From GCA-2737665 sp044344795 (GTDB taxonomy: Bacteria; Bacteroidota; Bacteroidia; Palsa-965): a DNA stretch of 64,000 bases. Positions 26,564 to 36,352 of this stretch are shown here, piece after piece. Location: positions 1-64,000 of the forward strand of contig JBIJCF010000014.1 in the NCBI GenBank assembly GCA_044344795.1. The letters are read 5' to 3'. The notes below the pieces were generated by a model. The model was not told the DNA's origin. It saw only the letters and a program-made list of their open reading frames with translations, and searched no databases. The translations under genes were made by a program, and so were the position numbers. Within the stretch, counting starts at the first letter, position 1. Each line of letters opens with the position of its first letter.

Positions 26564-26595
26564 AAAAAAAGAAGCCTCCGGGATAGGGAGGCTTC
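26564..26595 (-). terminator. Terminator after the 2445-residue surface protein gene
   Basis: On the minus strand GAAGCCTCC / GGAGGCTTC with a seven-base loop and a run of seven T. The opposite strand also has a short T run. Confidence 0.9.
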
Positions 26596-26615
26596 TTTTA
26601 TAAGAACGATTTGGA

Positions 26616-29600
26616 TTAGTCTTGCTTTACGATTTTCTGCATGTAAGTCTGACCATCAGCAATTACTCGGAAGTAATATACACCGTTAGCCAAGTTGTAC
26701 ATATTCATATCGCGGCGATAATGACCCTGAACATTTGAAGCTTGCTCAGACAGCACTACTTTTCCGTCCATGCTGATTACTTCGAATGTCATGGTTGTAA
26801 AGTTTGCGTCGCTGCAAGTGAAGATGAACTGACCGTTGTTTGGGTTAGGATAAACATTCATTCCTACTCCGAAGAACGATTCTTCAACACCTACGCATGC
26901 ACTTACTACAATGGTAGTTGTAGCAGTGTCAGTACATCCGTTCGCATCTGTGTAGATATAATCTACAGCATAAGTACCTGCACCCACAGATGGATCGAAC
27001 GCATTACCTGTTACAGAAGTTCCAACAAATACACCACCTGCAGGAGCACCTGTCAAAGTAACGTTAGCGTCATCCGCACAAACGTTAGCTGCAGAAGCTG
27101 TTACTGTTGCAGTTGGAGGCGTATTGATACTTACAAGAGCCGCATCCGTGATCGCGCAACCATTTGCAGTGTCTGTAACTACAACAGATACGTTTCCACT
27201 TACAGTTACTGTAGTGCTCTGACCGGTTGTATTATCTGACCAAAAGTAAGTGTAGTTACCACTGACTGCAGTTAATGTGATACCTGCACCGCAAGATGAA
27301 GTATCAGCAAGAACAGCGTTTGGTGAAGCATTAACAATCACGTTAACAGAGTCGTTGGTTGAACACCCATTCAAACTGTCAGTAACTGCAACAGCATATG
27401 TTCCGGAAGTGCCGACTGCTATTGAAGCACCATTTGAGTTGTCACTCCAGAGGTAATTGTATGGACCTGCAGGAGCATTCAATGTTAACGGACCGTTTGC
27501 AGAGCAGAAGGTGGTATCCGCACCTAATGATACAACTGGTGTTGCATTAATTACGATAGTCACAGTATCAGCATTGAAACATGTTGTAGCTGTATCTGTA
27601 ACCGTTACATAGTATGTTCCTGTTGAAGATACTGACAAGCTGTCGTTTGTTGAATTATCAGACCAAACGTAGGTGAAGTTACCTGCAGGACCGCTCAAGA
27701 CAATAGCGTTGTTCGAACAATAGCTCGTATCTGCACCTAAAGCAACAACAGGAAGAGGGTTTGCTGTAAACACAACTGTATCACCTGCGCTACATCCGTT
27801 GTTCTGATCAGTTACTACCAGAATGTATGAACCTGTTGTACTGACAGTTATTGCAATCAGAGAATCTCCCGTGTTCCAATCGTAATCATAAGGACCACTT
27901 GGACCGGTGAAGGTTACGTTAGATCCTGCACATACAGCAGCATCACTACCTAAAGTAAATACAGGAGCAGGGTTAACACCTACTAAAATAGTATCTGTTC
28001 CGGTACAGCCACTTGTCGTATCAGTTACCAGGACATTGTAAATACCAAAAGATGATACGCTGAACGTTTGGTTAGATGAGTTATCCTGCCACAAGTAAGT
28101 GTAAGGACCGGCAGTCCCATCAAGAACTAAAGCTGATGTTGAACAGATAATGGTATCAGGTCCGAAACTAGGAGCCGGAGTAGGCAATAAGTTTACACTT
28201 ACGGTATCAGTGAAGTTACACCCACTCAATGTGTCTGTAATAACAACAATGTAGTTTCCACTTGCAGTTGGCGTAGCAGTTGGATCTTCAATAGTAGCGT
28301 TACTCAATGAATTACCCGTCCAAGCATAAGCATAACTACCCGAAGAACGCGTAAATATCATGTTCGGCCGCTGGTTAAATGTACTAAACCCAACTGTCTG
28401 AGCACAAACGCCACTCGCATCCTCGTTACGAACAGCGGTTGATGCGTAAGAAGTAGTGGATTGGCGAAACACCCAGTTTAATGAGAAGGCATTATTATTA
28501 AAACACGTTTCTACGATGATGTTCGATACACCATCCCAGTACCAGTTATTATTAAAGGCCAACGTCATTGTACCTGTAGTCGGGTTTAAGGCAGCATTAG
28601 TGAATAAGGAAGTAAAGCCGGTTGTTTGAAATGCGGTAGTCATTGAAGTTAACGAGGTATTCGCAATTCGCAATTCGAAATTTTGAAGAGCAGGTGAAGG
28701 TGCTGGGGTATTCGCTCCAGGCGGCAATTCAAATGCTAATGCATTGTAAAAACCTGCTGTCATTCCAGTTGCTTGCAAATCTGCGGCGGTAATCAGCATT
28801 TGGTGTTTAGCACCCCACCAGAATTGACCGAAAGGCGATGGATAAGTCGTCGTAGTATTTTGGACGTTCTGCGTACCTACGGCAAATGTAGCCGGAGGAT
28901 AAGTGATGTCTAGTTGAACCTGAGTATTACCGCAGATCGTATCATCACTTACAGTCGCAGTACCCACAACGGCAGGAGCAACTAGTGCCTGAATGGTATC
29001 TGTAGTAGCACACTGTGTAGCAGGATCAATTGCTAAAACCACATAGTTGATTGAACCGGTAGGAGTTGAAACAACAGTATCTCCGGTTGCAGTATTCAAC
29101 GCTGTTGCTGGATTCCATGTGTAGTTGTAGTTAGCGTTCGAACTTGCAACAGTTAACGTTGTGCTTCCTGTTCCACAGATGGTGTTGGACGAAGCCGCAG
29201 TAATTGCAGGTGCAGGGTTAACTACAACAATTGCAGGAACACGAGCACTTTCACAACCTGAAGAATAGCGGATACGACCGTTGAAAATACGAGTGGTAAT
29301 AGTATAGCCAAAGTAGCTTCCACCATGACCTTCGCGGAAGATCAGATCTCCATTGTTAACAAATGGATTACCCACTGCGGTACCGTTGGTGTAGTTTAAT
29401 GTAGGACCGGTGGTTGTAACAATAAACGAGTAATCAGTTCCACCCGGGATTGTTACGTTTAATGTGATTGGCAGTGGAGTAGGCACACCTAATCCTGCAG
29501 CAACAACACCGGTTGCCGAGCCTAACAACGTCCAACCTGCGTTACTTGTAGTTGAGCCCGGTACCAAAGTGTAATCACCCGGACGTCCCCAAATTTCCCA

Positions 29601-32600
29601 GTTAGCAGTACCGGAAGTCATGTGGCCATCAAAACCTGTTATTGTAATAGTGTTGATTGCTGAAATTCTGAATACGTTACCGCTTGATCCATTACCTGCT
29701 GCCAATGTAGTTGTAACATTTGTAGGAGGTGTTCCGGTCGCATTTGATACATAGAACGTATCCGTTGCTGATAAAATTGGAGAATACGTAGTTCCTGTTG
29801 CCAATTGTAATCCTCCAATCGGTTGATTATACCAACGTATGCTTCCTGCTGCAGTAGCAGACAAAAATGCGGTATCCAAACCACAAATGGTATCATTAGT
29901 GGTTACAGGAGGAGCAACAAATTGCGGGAACAATGTATCCGATACTGAGAAATGCTGTCCGCAGATATCAGCTCGGTAAAAAGTAGTATCAGTTGGGGTA
30001 ATTACTAACGTATCGTTTGTTGCAGCAGGTATGTTTGACCAAACTATGTTGTCCGGCGATTCCTGCCATTGAATTGTTCCTCCATTGGTAAAACCGGATA
30101 CCACTACCGTGCCCTGATCACCTAAACAAATTCTTCCGCCACCGGAGGAAACTGCTGTTCCACCGGCAACTACAATATTTAATGGTCCAAACGCGTCATT
30201 CAGGGTAAGAACCTCAACACCTGTTGTAGCAGTTGCAGAGAACCCATATGTTCCGGTTGCTCCCATATTGTAGGTAGTAGTTACTGTTGTGTCCAAGAAA
30301 CCATTACCGGGTATAGTACCTGAGGTAATAGGAGACATATTGAATGTCTGAGGATTTGGTCCGGTCACGTTTACTGTAACAGTAACTGCATTGCCGGGTA
30401 ACGCCATATTTAAAGGAGACGTGGCATAATTTCTTATACGTACACGAATCGACTGTGAGGAAGAGTAACATCCGGGAGTCGCCGGTTGCAAGAAGGAGAA
30501 TGCACCAACGTCAACAGACAGCGGAATACCGTCAAACTCGTCTGCACCCATATCAGGAGCGGTACCCCCGCCATTCAGTGCAGTTGGTCCCGGACGTACT
30601 TGTCCATCGATGTCATTAGACACATAAGGCAAGGTGGATGCACGAGATTCTAAAGCAGTTACAATTGTATTATTGATATGTAAATCTGTGGAAGAAACGA
30701 AGTTCGGATTTACCGCAATAGAATTGCTGTTACCTCCAATGCTTAATACCAATCCACTTACACCGGAAACGTTTACCGAATTTACGGAAGCAGTTTGATA
30801 ACCTACACCGTTCCCGAAGTAGTCGTTATTATTGCTGGTAAAAGTGGTACCGTTGTTTAAGTTTAAACTGTAATGTGTACCTGTTGACGAGCCATTGGAT
30901 CGGGTATTAACAAGGATATTGTTAATGAGTGAATCTATTCCAGTAGTTACTCTACGATACGCCATAGTATTTACTGATCCACCTACGACGCCGCTTCCAC
31001 TAATGTTTACCGTGTTAAAGTTAACTGCCGAAGAAGCAACTGTTTCTTTATTGATTCCAATAAAGTTGTTAGGAACTGTTATTGCTGTTCCGGTAATATC
31101 AGTTCCCAGGTTAATAAAGTTATTGAATACCCTTGAGGTATTGCCGATCAAATTAATTCCCATAACTGTTGCAGTTCCGCTTGTAAGCGGAGCACCAAGT
31201 GCGGCAACATTATTGTACGCTATAGTAGCGTTTAACAAAGTGTTTGTAGAACCTGATACTGTTATTCCACTGACCATAACATTGCCTGCAGCAGAGCCAT
31301 TACCAAGGGTATTAACGGTGTTATTATTTACCACATGGGAACCAATGGTAAAAGTACTTAATGATATACCTTGTACTGATGCATTCACTCCAGTGTTCGC
31401 ATTGGGTGTCAATGAAGAAAGATTGCGGACGATATTTCCGGTAATCGTATTAATACCAGATGTGGAATAAATGCCTCTTATTACAGCAGTGGTTGAAGAA
31501 CCTGCATACTGGCTTGTAAGGTTCATTACAGTATTGTTAGTAATATTGATGAAGTTCCCACTAGTACTGTTAATGCCCATTACAGTACCTGCCGTTGTAG
31601 CTGTTGAAGCAGCAGTAATAATACTGTTTGCAACGGTAGTACTTCCCACTGTATTATTAGATATTGTTCCGGGAACCGCAGTGCCCGTCTGAATACCGGT
31701 GAAACTGGAAGAGATTGTAGGCGAAGATGTATTAACAGTGAAGCCCCCAATGAGGTTGTTACTAATAACCACAGCACCATTAGAGGAGTTGGTGATACCC
31801 ATAACTAGTCCTCCGGCTGTAGAACTTGATGTTACAATGGCATTCGTACTTGTGACCGAACCAATAACATTAGGCGTTAGGTTACCGATATTAAAATTAT
31901 GTGTGGTACCTACAGCTTGAATACCGCAGAAAATTCCCGGAGTAGTTGTGGCTCCACTGCTCGTAGTCATATTAAAATTGGTAATAGTATTCCCCTGAAT
32001 ACTGGTTGGATTAGGATTACCGGTACTGTTACCGTTAACAGAAATAGCTACAAAACGATTAGCAATTGTTCCTCCAATCGTCCAAGGTGTACCACCACAG
32101 TTGGGCGCTGAACCACCAATAAAGTTACCGGTGATATTGTGTCCGCCTGAACCAGCTACGGTTCCGGAAATAAAAATCCCATAGTGAGTGGTACCTAATG
32201 TAAATGTGCGTGTAGCCGTTTGGAAGAAACTATTGTTAGTTATCGTCCAGTTGCTTATGTTACCGCCAAGATTGATGGCAGCATTCTGACTGGAAGCATT
32301 GAACCAATCTCGGAAAAGATTATTGCTAACGGTAACGGATGAAATGAACGAGTTAGCCAAGGTGTTGCTAGACGAAATATACTGTTGCGGGTTGGTGGCA
32401 CCGTTTGCAAAGTCGGAGTTGGTAATAAAGTGACCGCTTGAACCTGCTACCGTTGCAGGAGCCGTATACTGAACAGCACCCGTTGTGGTACCTGTGTTTA
32501 CTGAACGAATATTAACATAGTTCAAACCAATATTCGTGGCGTCACCAGCTACCTGAACTACAGCACCGAAACTTGAGGTATTTGCTAATGTCAATTGAAT

Positions 32601-33953
32601 AATAGTGCCTGTAGAACCAGGACGACCATCAAAAATAATATTTCCTGAGCCGTTAAAATTAATGGTCTGTGCCGCGTTACTGGATATGGTCAAATTCGTA
32701 GCCCCTAATTGAGGGCGGACGGTAATCGTATTCGCAGAGTTATTTCCCAAAAATGGAATAGTAAGAGGGAAAGTTTCAACGGTACTCACATAAGCCGCTT
32801 GTAAGTCGAAAACCAACGGGCAACTAACTCCATTCGTTGCAACCGCTGCAAAAGCCGCTGTTAGCGACGGATACGCACCTGTAGGCCCAACAGTAAAAGT
32901 TCCACACAAAGTTCCGGGTAAAGTAGCTTGCTGACCTGAAAGTGGTCCTGAAGGTGTAACTGCAACTGCATATACACGGAAGTAATACAATGTGTTAGAA
33001 AATAATCCAGTCTGAACTAAACTGTAACTTGACCCGGTAGAGGCAGTACTTGTAGATACAACCGTACCTGCAGGAACGAATGTAATATTGTCCAAAGAGC
33101 GCTCCACATAAAATTGGGTCTCCACAGTCGAATTGTCAATCCAGTTGACCGTCATACCCGTTTGAGTAACTGCTGTAAAAGAAATACTTGTAGGCGCAGC
33201 AGGCCCTGCCGGAGGAGTCCAAGTGTATGTCTGCCCACTAGCGGGAGCTAAAGTCGGATTCATCTCACACGAAGCACTATTACTTGCACCGCTGATGGAT
33301 GTACTCCATGTTTGTACACCATTAACTACTTCTCGATTATTGAAGTCAGCGGCTGAATTTCCCCGTAATCCAACCTGAAACAAGGCCGCTACCTGGTTTG
33401 ATGAATTCGTTCCATAAACGACGTTGACAGTGTTTGACGATTCTTGCAAACGAATTTGAAAATTGTAAACGTCGGTATTCGTTGTGCTCGAAAAGTCATC
33501 ATAGTTCGACCATTGCACAACTAGCGTTTGGTTCGGAGCGATTCCTATGGTTTGAAAACGTAAATCGCCTGTAACAGGTTCTCCTTGAAGATCAGAATTA
33601 AGAGCGGCAATCACATTGTTGGAAAATCCGGTGCTGAGCGCTGTGTAAGAACTTGAAACAGTTGATCCAAGAGCAATAAATCCATTCGAATTAACACTAA
33701 AAGTATTATATGCAGCACCATTGAACCAGAATGTAAATCCTATAGGATTGCTAGGAAAACTCGTATCGTCATTGGTTGGAACTCCCAATACGGTCCCTCC
33801 GGTGATCGGACTGTAAGTGCCTGAAGATTGTGAGAAACTGTAAGTGGAAACTTGTGCATTCCCATGCAAACCAAGAAAAATGGTTGCACCGGAAATAAAC
33901 AACTTAACATTAGTCCACAAACCAAAGGTTCTACGAGCGTAACGATTTTTCAT
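26616..33953 (-). CDS. Giant T9SS type A surface protein with FN3, beta-helix and Ig-like repeats
   Basis: A 2445-residue secreted adhesin-like protein, the largest gene here. A signal peptide ends near residue 34 (L-H-G-N-A-Q). A fibronectin type III-like unit lies near residues 250-345 (I-S-F-T-A-V-T-Q-T-G-M-T-V-N-W). Residues about 380-1135 are Asn/Ser/Thr-rich with S-N-N-x-x-x and N-x-I-T-N motifs, probably a right-handed beta-helix. Ig-like units and five 70-residue repeats follow. The final 85 residues (V-Y-P-N-P-N-N-G-Q-F, then G-V-Y-Y-F-R-V-I) are a type A C-terminal signal for type IX secretion. Function is likely adhesion; no enzyme motif was seen. Confidence 0.9.
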   Translation of the reverse strand: MKNRYARRTFGLWTNVKLFISGATIFLGLHGNAQVSTYSFSQSSGTYSPITGGTVLGVPTNDDTSFPSNPIGFTFWFNGAAYNTFSVNSNGFIALGSTVSSSYTALSTGFSNNVIAALNSDLQGEPVTGDLRFQTIGIAPNQTLVVQWSNYDDFSSTTNTDVYNFQIRLQESSNTVNVVYGTNSSNQVAALFQVGLRGNSAADFNNREVVNGVQTWSTSISGASNSASCEMNPTLAPASGQTYTWTPPAGPAAPTSISFTAVTQTGMTVNWIDNSTVETQFYVERSLDNITFVPAGTVVSTSTASTGSSYSLVQTGLFSNTLYYFRVYAVAVTPSGPLSGQQATLPGTLCGTFTVGPTGAYPSLTAAFAAVATNGVSCPLVFDLQAAYVSTVETFPLTIPFLGNNSANTITVRPQLGATNLTISSNAAQTINFNGSGNIIFDGRPGSTGTIIQLTLANTSSFGAVVQVAGDATNIGLNYVNIRSVNTGTTTGAVQYTAPATVAGSSGHFITNSDFANGATNPQQYISSSNTLANSFISSVTVSNNLFRDWFNASSQNAAINLGGNISNWTITNNSFFQTATRTFTLGTTHYGIFISGTVAGSGGHNITGNFIGGSAPNCGGTPWTIGGTIANRFVAISVNGNSTGNPNPTSIQGNTITNFNMTTSSGATTTPGIFCGIQAVGTTHNFNIGNLTPNVIGSVTSTNAIVTSSSTAGGLVMGITNSSNGAVVISNNLIGGFTVNTSSPTISSSFTGIQTGTAVPGTISNNTVGSTTVANSIITAASTATTAGTVMGINSTSGNFINITNNTVMNLTSQYAGSSTTAVIRGIYSTSGINTITGNIVRNLSSLTPNANTGVNASVQGISLSTFTIGSHVVNNNTVNTLGNGSAAGNVMVSGITVSGSTNTLLNATIAYNNVAALGAPLTSGTATVMGINLIGNTSRVFNNFINLGTDITGTAITVPNNFIGINKETVASSAVNFNTVNISGSGVVGGSVNTMAYRRVTTGIDSLINNILVNTRSNGSSTGTHYSLNLNNGTTFTSNNNDYFGNGVGYQTASVNSVNVSGVSGLVLSIGGNSNSIAVNPNFVSSTDLHINNTIVTALESRASTLPYVSNDIDGQVRPGPTALNGGGTAPDMGADEFDGIPLSVDVGAFSFLQPATPGCYSSSQSIRVRIRNYATSPLNMALPGNAVTVTVNVTGPNPQTFNMSPITSGTIPGNGFLDTTVTTTYNMGATGTYGFSATATTGVEVLTLNDAFGPLNIVVAGGTAVSSGGGRICLGDQGTVVVSGFTNGGTIQWQESPDNIVWSNIPAATNDTLVITPTDTTFYRADICGQHFSVSDTLFPQFVAPPVTTNDTICGLDTAFLSATAAGSIRWYNQPIGGLQLATGTTYSPILSATDTFYVSNATGTPPTNVTTTLAAGNGSSGNVFRISAINTITITGFDGHMTSGTANWEIWGRPGDYTLVPGSTTSNAGWTLLGSATGVVAAGLGVPTPLPITLNVTIPGGTDYSFIVTTTGPTLNYTNGTAVGNPFVNNGDLIFREGHGGSYFGYTITTRIFNGRIRYSSGCESARVPAIVVVNPAPAITAASSNTICGTGSTTLTVASSNANYNYTWNPATALNTATGDTVVSTPTGSINYVVLAIDPATQCATTDTIQALVAPAVVGTATVSDDTICGNTQVQLDITYPPATFAVGTQNVQNTTTTYPSPFGQFWWGAKHQMLITAADLQATGMTAGFYNALAFELPPGANTPAPSPALQNFELRIANTSLTSMTTAFQTTGFTSLFTNAALNPTTGTMTLAFNNNWYWDGVSNIIVETCFNNNAFSLNWVFRQSTTSYASTAVRNEDASGVCAQTVGFSTFNQRPNMIFTRSSGSYAYAWTGNSLSNATIEDPTATPTASGNYIVVITDTLSGCNFTDTVSVNLLPTPAPSFGPDTIICSTSALVLDGTAGPYTYLWQDNSSNQTFSVSSFGIYNVLVTDTTSGCTGTDTILVGVNPAPVFTLGSDAAVCAGSNVTFTGPSGPYDYDWNTGDSLIAITVSTTGSYILVVTDQNNGCSAGDTVVFTANPLPVVALGADTSYCSNNAIVLSGPAGNFTYVWSDNSTNDSLSVSSTGTYYVTVTDTATTCFNADTVTIVINATPVVSLGADTTFCSANGPLTLNAPAGPYNYLWSDNSNGASIAVGTSGTYAVAVTDSLNGCSTNDSVNVIVNASPNAVLADTSSCGAGITLTAVSGNYTYFWSDNTTGQSTTVTVSGNVSVVVTDTANGCAITDAALVSINTPPTATVTASAANVCADDANVTLTGAPAGGVFVGTSVTGNAFDPSVGAGTYAVDYIYTDANGCTDTATTTIVVSACVGVEESFFGVGMNVYPNPNNGQFIFTCSDANFTTMTFEVISMDGKVVLSEQASNVQGHYRRDMNMYNLANGVYYFRVIADGQTYMQKIVKQD
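27125..28180 (-). repeat. Five Ig-like repeat units in the giant surface protein gene
   Basis: Units of about 210 bases begin near 28170, 27975, 27755, 27537 and 27325. Each encodes P-x-P-x-x-x-L-G-A-D-T-x-x-C, a G-P-Y-x-Y-x-W-S-D-N-S centre and T-V-T-D-T-x-x-G-C near the end. They are diverged in DNA sequence. Confidence 0.8.
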
Positions 33954-34164
33954 GTGTGTGATGTTTGAGTTATTGTTTGCTATTGTTAGTGTGTACTGTG
34001 TAAAATAACTCGTTTAAAATGAGATGTACGCGTAATGTCAATAATTGGTTAATAAATTACACTTATTAACGGGTTATTAACACTTTAGCAACTTATACTA
34101 TCATCCAGTCTTACGAAACACAAATGAAGGTGTTAAGTTTCGAGAACCATTAATTTTTCGATAA

Positions 34165-34716
34165 TCAGCCCTTAGGCGTCGATAAATTGAATTTTATTCT
34201 TTGTAAATGGTGTTGCATTAGATCAATAAGAGGGGATTTATCCGATTTAGGTTGTGCTTTTAACAACTCCAGCGCTTGGTCCAGCTGAGTTGAGTCTGTT
34301 AATTCTTCGATTTGTTCAATAACCGTAAGCCCTTCCAAAGCACAGGCGTAATCTCCTTCCAATGAATGTTTTACAATATTCAACAGATGCGCGTGAAATG
34401 CCAAGCCGGATTCCCAGGCAACTACCAAAAGTTCCTTTTTATACTTCGAATATGCTGGATTCTCTAACAAATCGATTATTAATTGCTGAGCGTTGTTCTT
34501 ACGAAGGATCTCCAACATCTCGCGACGAATCTCCGGCGTTGTGTTCCCCTGCAATAAACCTAAAAAGGTCGAAAACAGTTTTTTGTCTTCCCCGGGCTGA
34601 GGCGTTCCTAATAACTGTTCGGGAACTTCTCCGAAATATGCACTTCTAAAATTTTCAGATTCGTGATAAAACGGTTCGATCTTATAGTCGTCTTCTTCGG
34701 AAGTTTTCTTGGCCAT
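34165..34716 (-). CDS. Conserved helical protein of unknown function
   Basis: A 183-residue soluble protein without signal peptide or membrane segment. After a charged N-terminus, residues about 55-180 are predicted helical by eye (L-E-I-L-R-K-N-N-A-Q-Q-L-I-I-D-L-L, then Y-K-K-E-L-L-V-V-A-W-E-S-G), resembling HEAT-like or armadillo packing. I do not recognise the family. It is downstream of the EamA gene on the same strand but its -7 element (TAACTTTG on the minus strand) ends four bases before the ATG, so its mRNA is probably leaderless and separately transcribed. Confidence 0.72.
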   Translation of the reverse strand: MAKKTSEEDDYKIEPFYHESENFRSAYFGEVPEQLLGTPQPGEDKKLFSTFLGLLQGNTTPEIRREMLEILRKNNAQQLIIDLLENPAYSKYKKELLVVAWESGLAFHAHLLNIVKHSLEGDYACALEGLTVIEQIEELTDSTQLDQALELLKAQPKSDKSPLIDLMQHHLQRIKFNLSTPKG

Positions 34717-34720
34717 GTTG

Positions 34721-34728
34721 CAAAGTTA
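34721..34728 (-). promoter_or_regulatory. -7 promoter element directly before the helical protein gene (leaderless mRNA predicted)
   Basis: TAACTTTG on the minus strand, an exact match, followed by four bases and the ATG at 34716. It overlaps the end of the EamA gene. Confidence 0.6.
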
Positions 34729-35679
34729 ATGCGGAAATAGGAGTTTTTGAATGTCATTCCGCCAAACCATCATGACAACACCACCAATACTTAGTAAGGT
34801 CACAAAAATGCTGAACCATGTAATACGCTCTTTTTGCCACCATGCTGCCAACAGCAACACAATAACAGGAACCTGACCAAAAATAGTTTGGGCCACAGAT
34901 GCATCAATACGACTAATCGCATACATGGAAAATATCATTCCTAGGTAAGGACCGAAAAAAGCACCTCCTAGTGCCGGCAAAAGTCCTTTGTTTTGGTTGG
35001 TGAAAATGATACGGTGCGGCTCTTTAATTGATCCTGTTAATATTGAAAACGCGTATAAGCTTAATGCGCCTATTAACATGCGTATCCATGCGGCATGCAT
35101 GGGCATTAACTCAAACGACTCTGTTTCAAGAAATGCTTTGCGACTCATCACCAATCCGATTCCTTGGCAAATAGGCGCGAGGACTGCAAACAACAACCCT
35201 AACTTTTTTTCCTGTTGGGGAATAGTATTGAGCTTGGCATCATTCTTTGTTAAGCTAAGTAACACCAAAGCTCCAACCGTAATGATCATTCCCATAATAC
35301 CCCAGATGTTAATGTCTTCGTGCACAAAAAGCAGTGCGAAGAAAAATGCAGCAATCGGACTTAAGGTGGTAAATGCGGTTGATAATCGTGGACCAAGTAA
35401 ATGAAAGGAACGAAATGCAAAGTAATCGCCAATTGTTAAGCCTATAATTCCGGACATGCCCAACCACAGCCATTGTTGAGATTCCGGTAACACGAATAAT
35501 TCAACCGGGGTAAACCCGTAATAGATCACTAACGTTACAGCAAGCAAAATTACTGCAACTACCAGTCGAAAAAAGTTAACCGCATGAGCTCCCCATCGTG
35601 CTGTAGCCACAGTGAATGGGAACACACCCACACTCCAAATTAATGTGGTTAATACTGCAGCTAGTTCACCGGATAACAC
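34726..35679 (-). CDS. EamA (drug/metabolite transporter) family protein
   Basis: A 317-residue inner-membrane protein with ten hydrophobic segments and the duplicated EamA architecture: the first half has L-I-W-S-V-G-V-F-P-F, the second A-P-I-C-Q-G-I-G-L-V. Family members export amino acids, nucleosides or other small metabolites. It follows yggS by eleven bases in the serine/PLP operon, so export of an amino acid, perhaps serine or a related compound, is a reasonable guess but cannot be shown. Confidence 0.85.
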   Translation of the reverse strand: MLSGELAAVLTTLIWSVGVFPFTVATARWGAHAVNFFRLVVAVILLAVTLVIYYGFTPVELFVLPESQQWLWLGMSGIIGLTIGDYFAFRSFHLLGPRLSTAFTTLSPIAAFFFALLFVHEDINIWGIMGMIITVGALVLLSLTKNDAKLNTIPQQEKKLGLLFAVLAPICQGIGLVMSRKAFLETESFELMPMHAAWIRMLIGALSLYAFSILTGSIKEPHRIIFTNQNKGLLPALGGAFFGPYLGMIFSMYAISRIDASVAQTIFGQVPVIVLLLAAWWQKERITWFSIFVTLLSIGGVVMMVWRNDIQKLLFPH

Positions 35680-35690
35680 GTAATTCGGAT

Positions 35691-36344
35691 TTAATAATGA
35701 CGTTCGCCGAATAATGCACTTCCAATGCGAACCATCGTGCTTCCTTCTTCCACGGCGATTTTCCAGTCACTGCTCATGCCCATGCTCAATGTACTCCAGT
35801 CATCAGCTTTTACGGCTTCAAATAATTTTCGCAACAAACGAAATTCACTTCGAATCAATTCACGGTCTTCTGTGTTGGTGGCCATGCCCATTAAACCATT
35901 GATTTTGACGTTGGGGAAATGTCCTTTGGCGTGAGTATTGAGAAGTTCGTGAAGTTCCGGTTCGCTCAACCCAAACTTGGTTTCTTCTTTCGCAATATGA
36001 ATTTGTAAAAGAATATTTATTGTCTTCTTATTCTTTGCCGCTTGTTTGTTGATTTCGGTCAATAATTTTTCACTGTCCACAGCATGAATCAGATGCACCG
36101 CGTCTGCGATGTACTTTACTTTATTGGTTTGCAAATGACCAATTAAATGCCAACGAATATCAGCCGGAAGTGCAGGGATTTTAGCTGTTAATTCTTGTAC
36201 TTTATTTTCTCCAAAATCGCGTTGACCGCCTGAATATGCATCTTCAATAAGTGCAACAGGTTTTGTTTTGGACACAGCAACCAACGTGACATGATCCGGT
36301 AATTGCTGTTTGAACTCCGCTATATTTTCTGCAACCGATTTCAT
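35691..36344 (-). CDS. YggS/PLPBP family PLP homeostasis protein
   Basis: A PLP-binding protein of 217 residues that keeps PLP and amino/keto acid pools balanced; it has no known enzymatic activity. The PLP lysine is in L-V-A-V-S-K-T-K (residue about 26). Other family boxes are D-F-G-E-N-K-V-Q-E-L, W-H-L-I-G-H-L-Q-T-N-K and S-M-G-M-S-S-D-W. Its place in an operon with serC, a PLP enzyme, agrees with this role. It lies eight bases after the DUF1015 gene. Confidence 0.94.
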   Translation of the reverse strand: MKSVAENIAEFKQQLPDHVTLVAVSKTKPVALIEDAYSGGQRDFGENKVQELTAKIPALPADIRWHLIGHLQTNKVKYIADAVHLIHAVDSEKLLTEINKQAAKNKKTINILLQIHIAKEETKFGLSEPELHELLNTHAKGHFPNVKINGLMGMATNTEDRELIRSEFRLLRKLFEAVKADDWSTLSMGMSSDWKIAVEEGSTMVRIGSALFGERHY

Positions 36345-36352
36345 AAGCGCGG

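Noticed and set aside
27125..28180. CRISPR or satellite array
   Set aside because: The repeats are about 210 bases, in frame, diverged in DNA and encode Ig-like modules; there are no short identical repeats with unique spacers.
26742..32111. Long plus-strand reading frames antisense to the giant surface protein gene
   Set aside because: They lack start signals and recognisable domains and arise from the Thr/Ser/Val/Gly-rich codon pattern on the other strand. The minus-strand gene is continuous and has a clear signal peptide and sorting domain.
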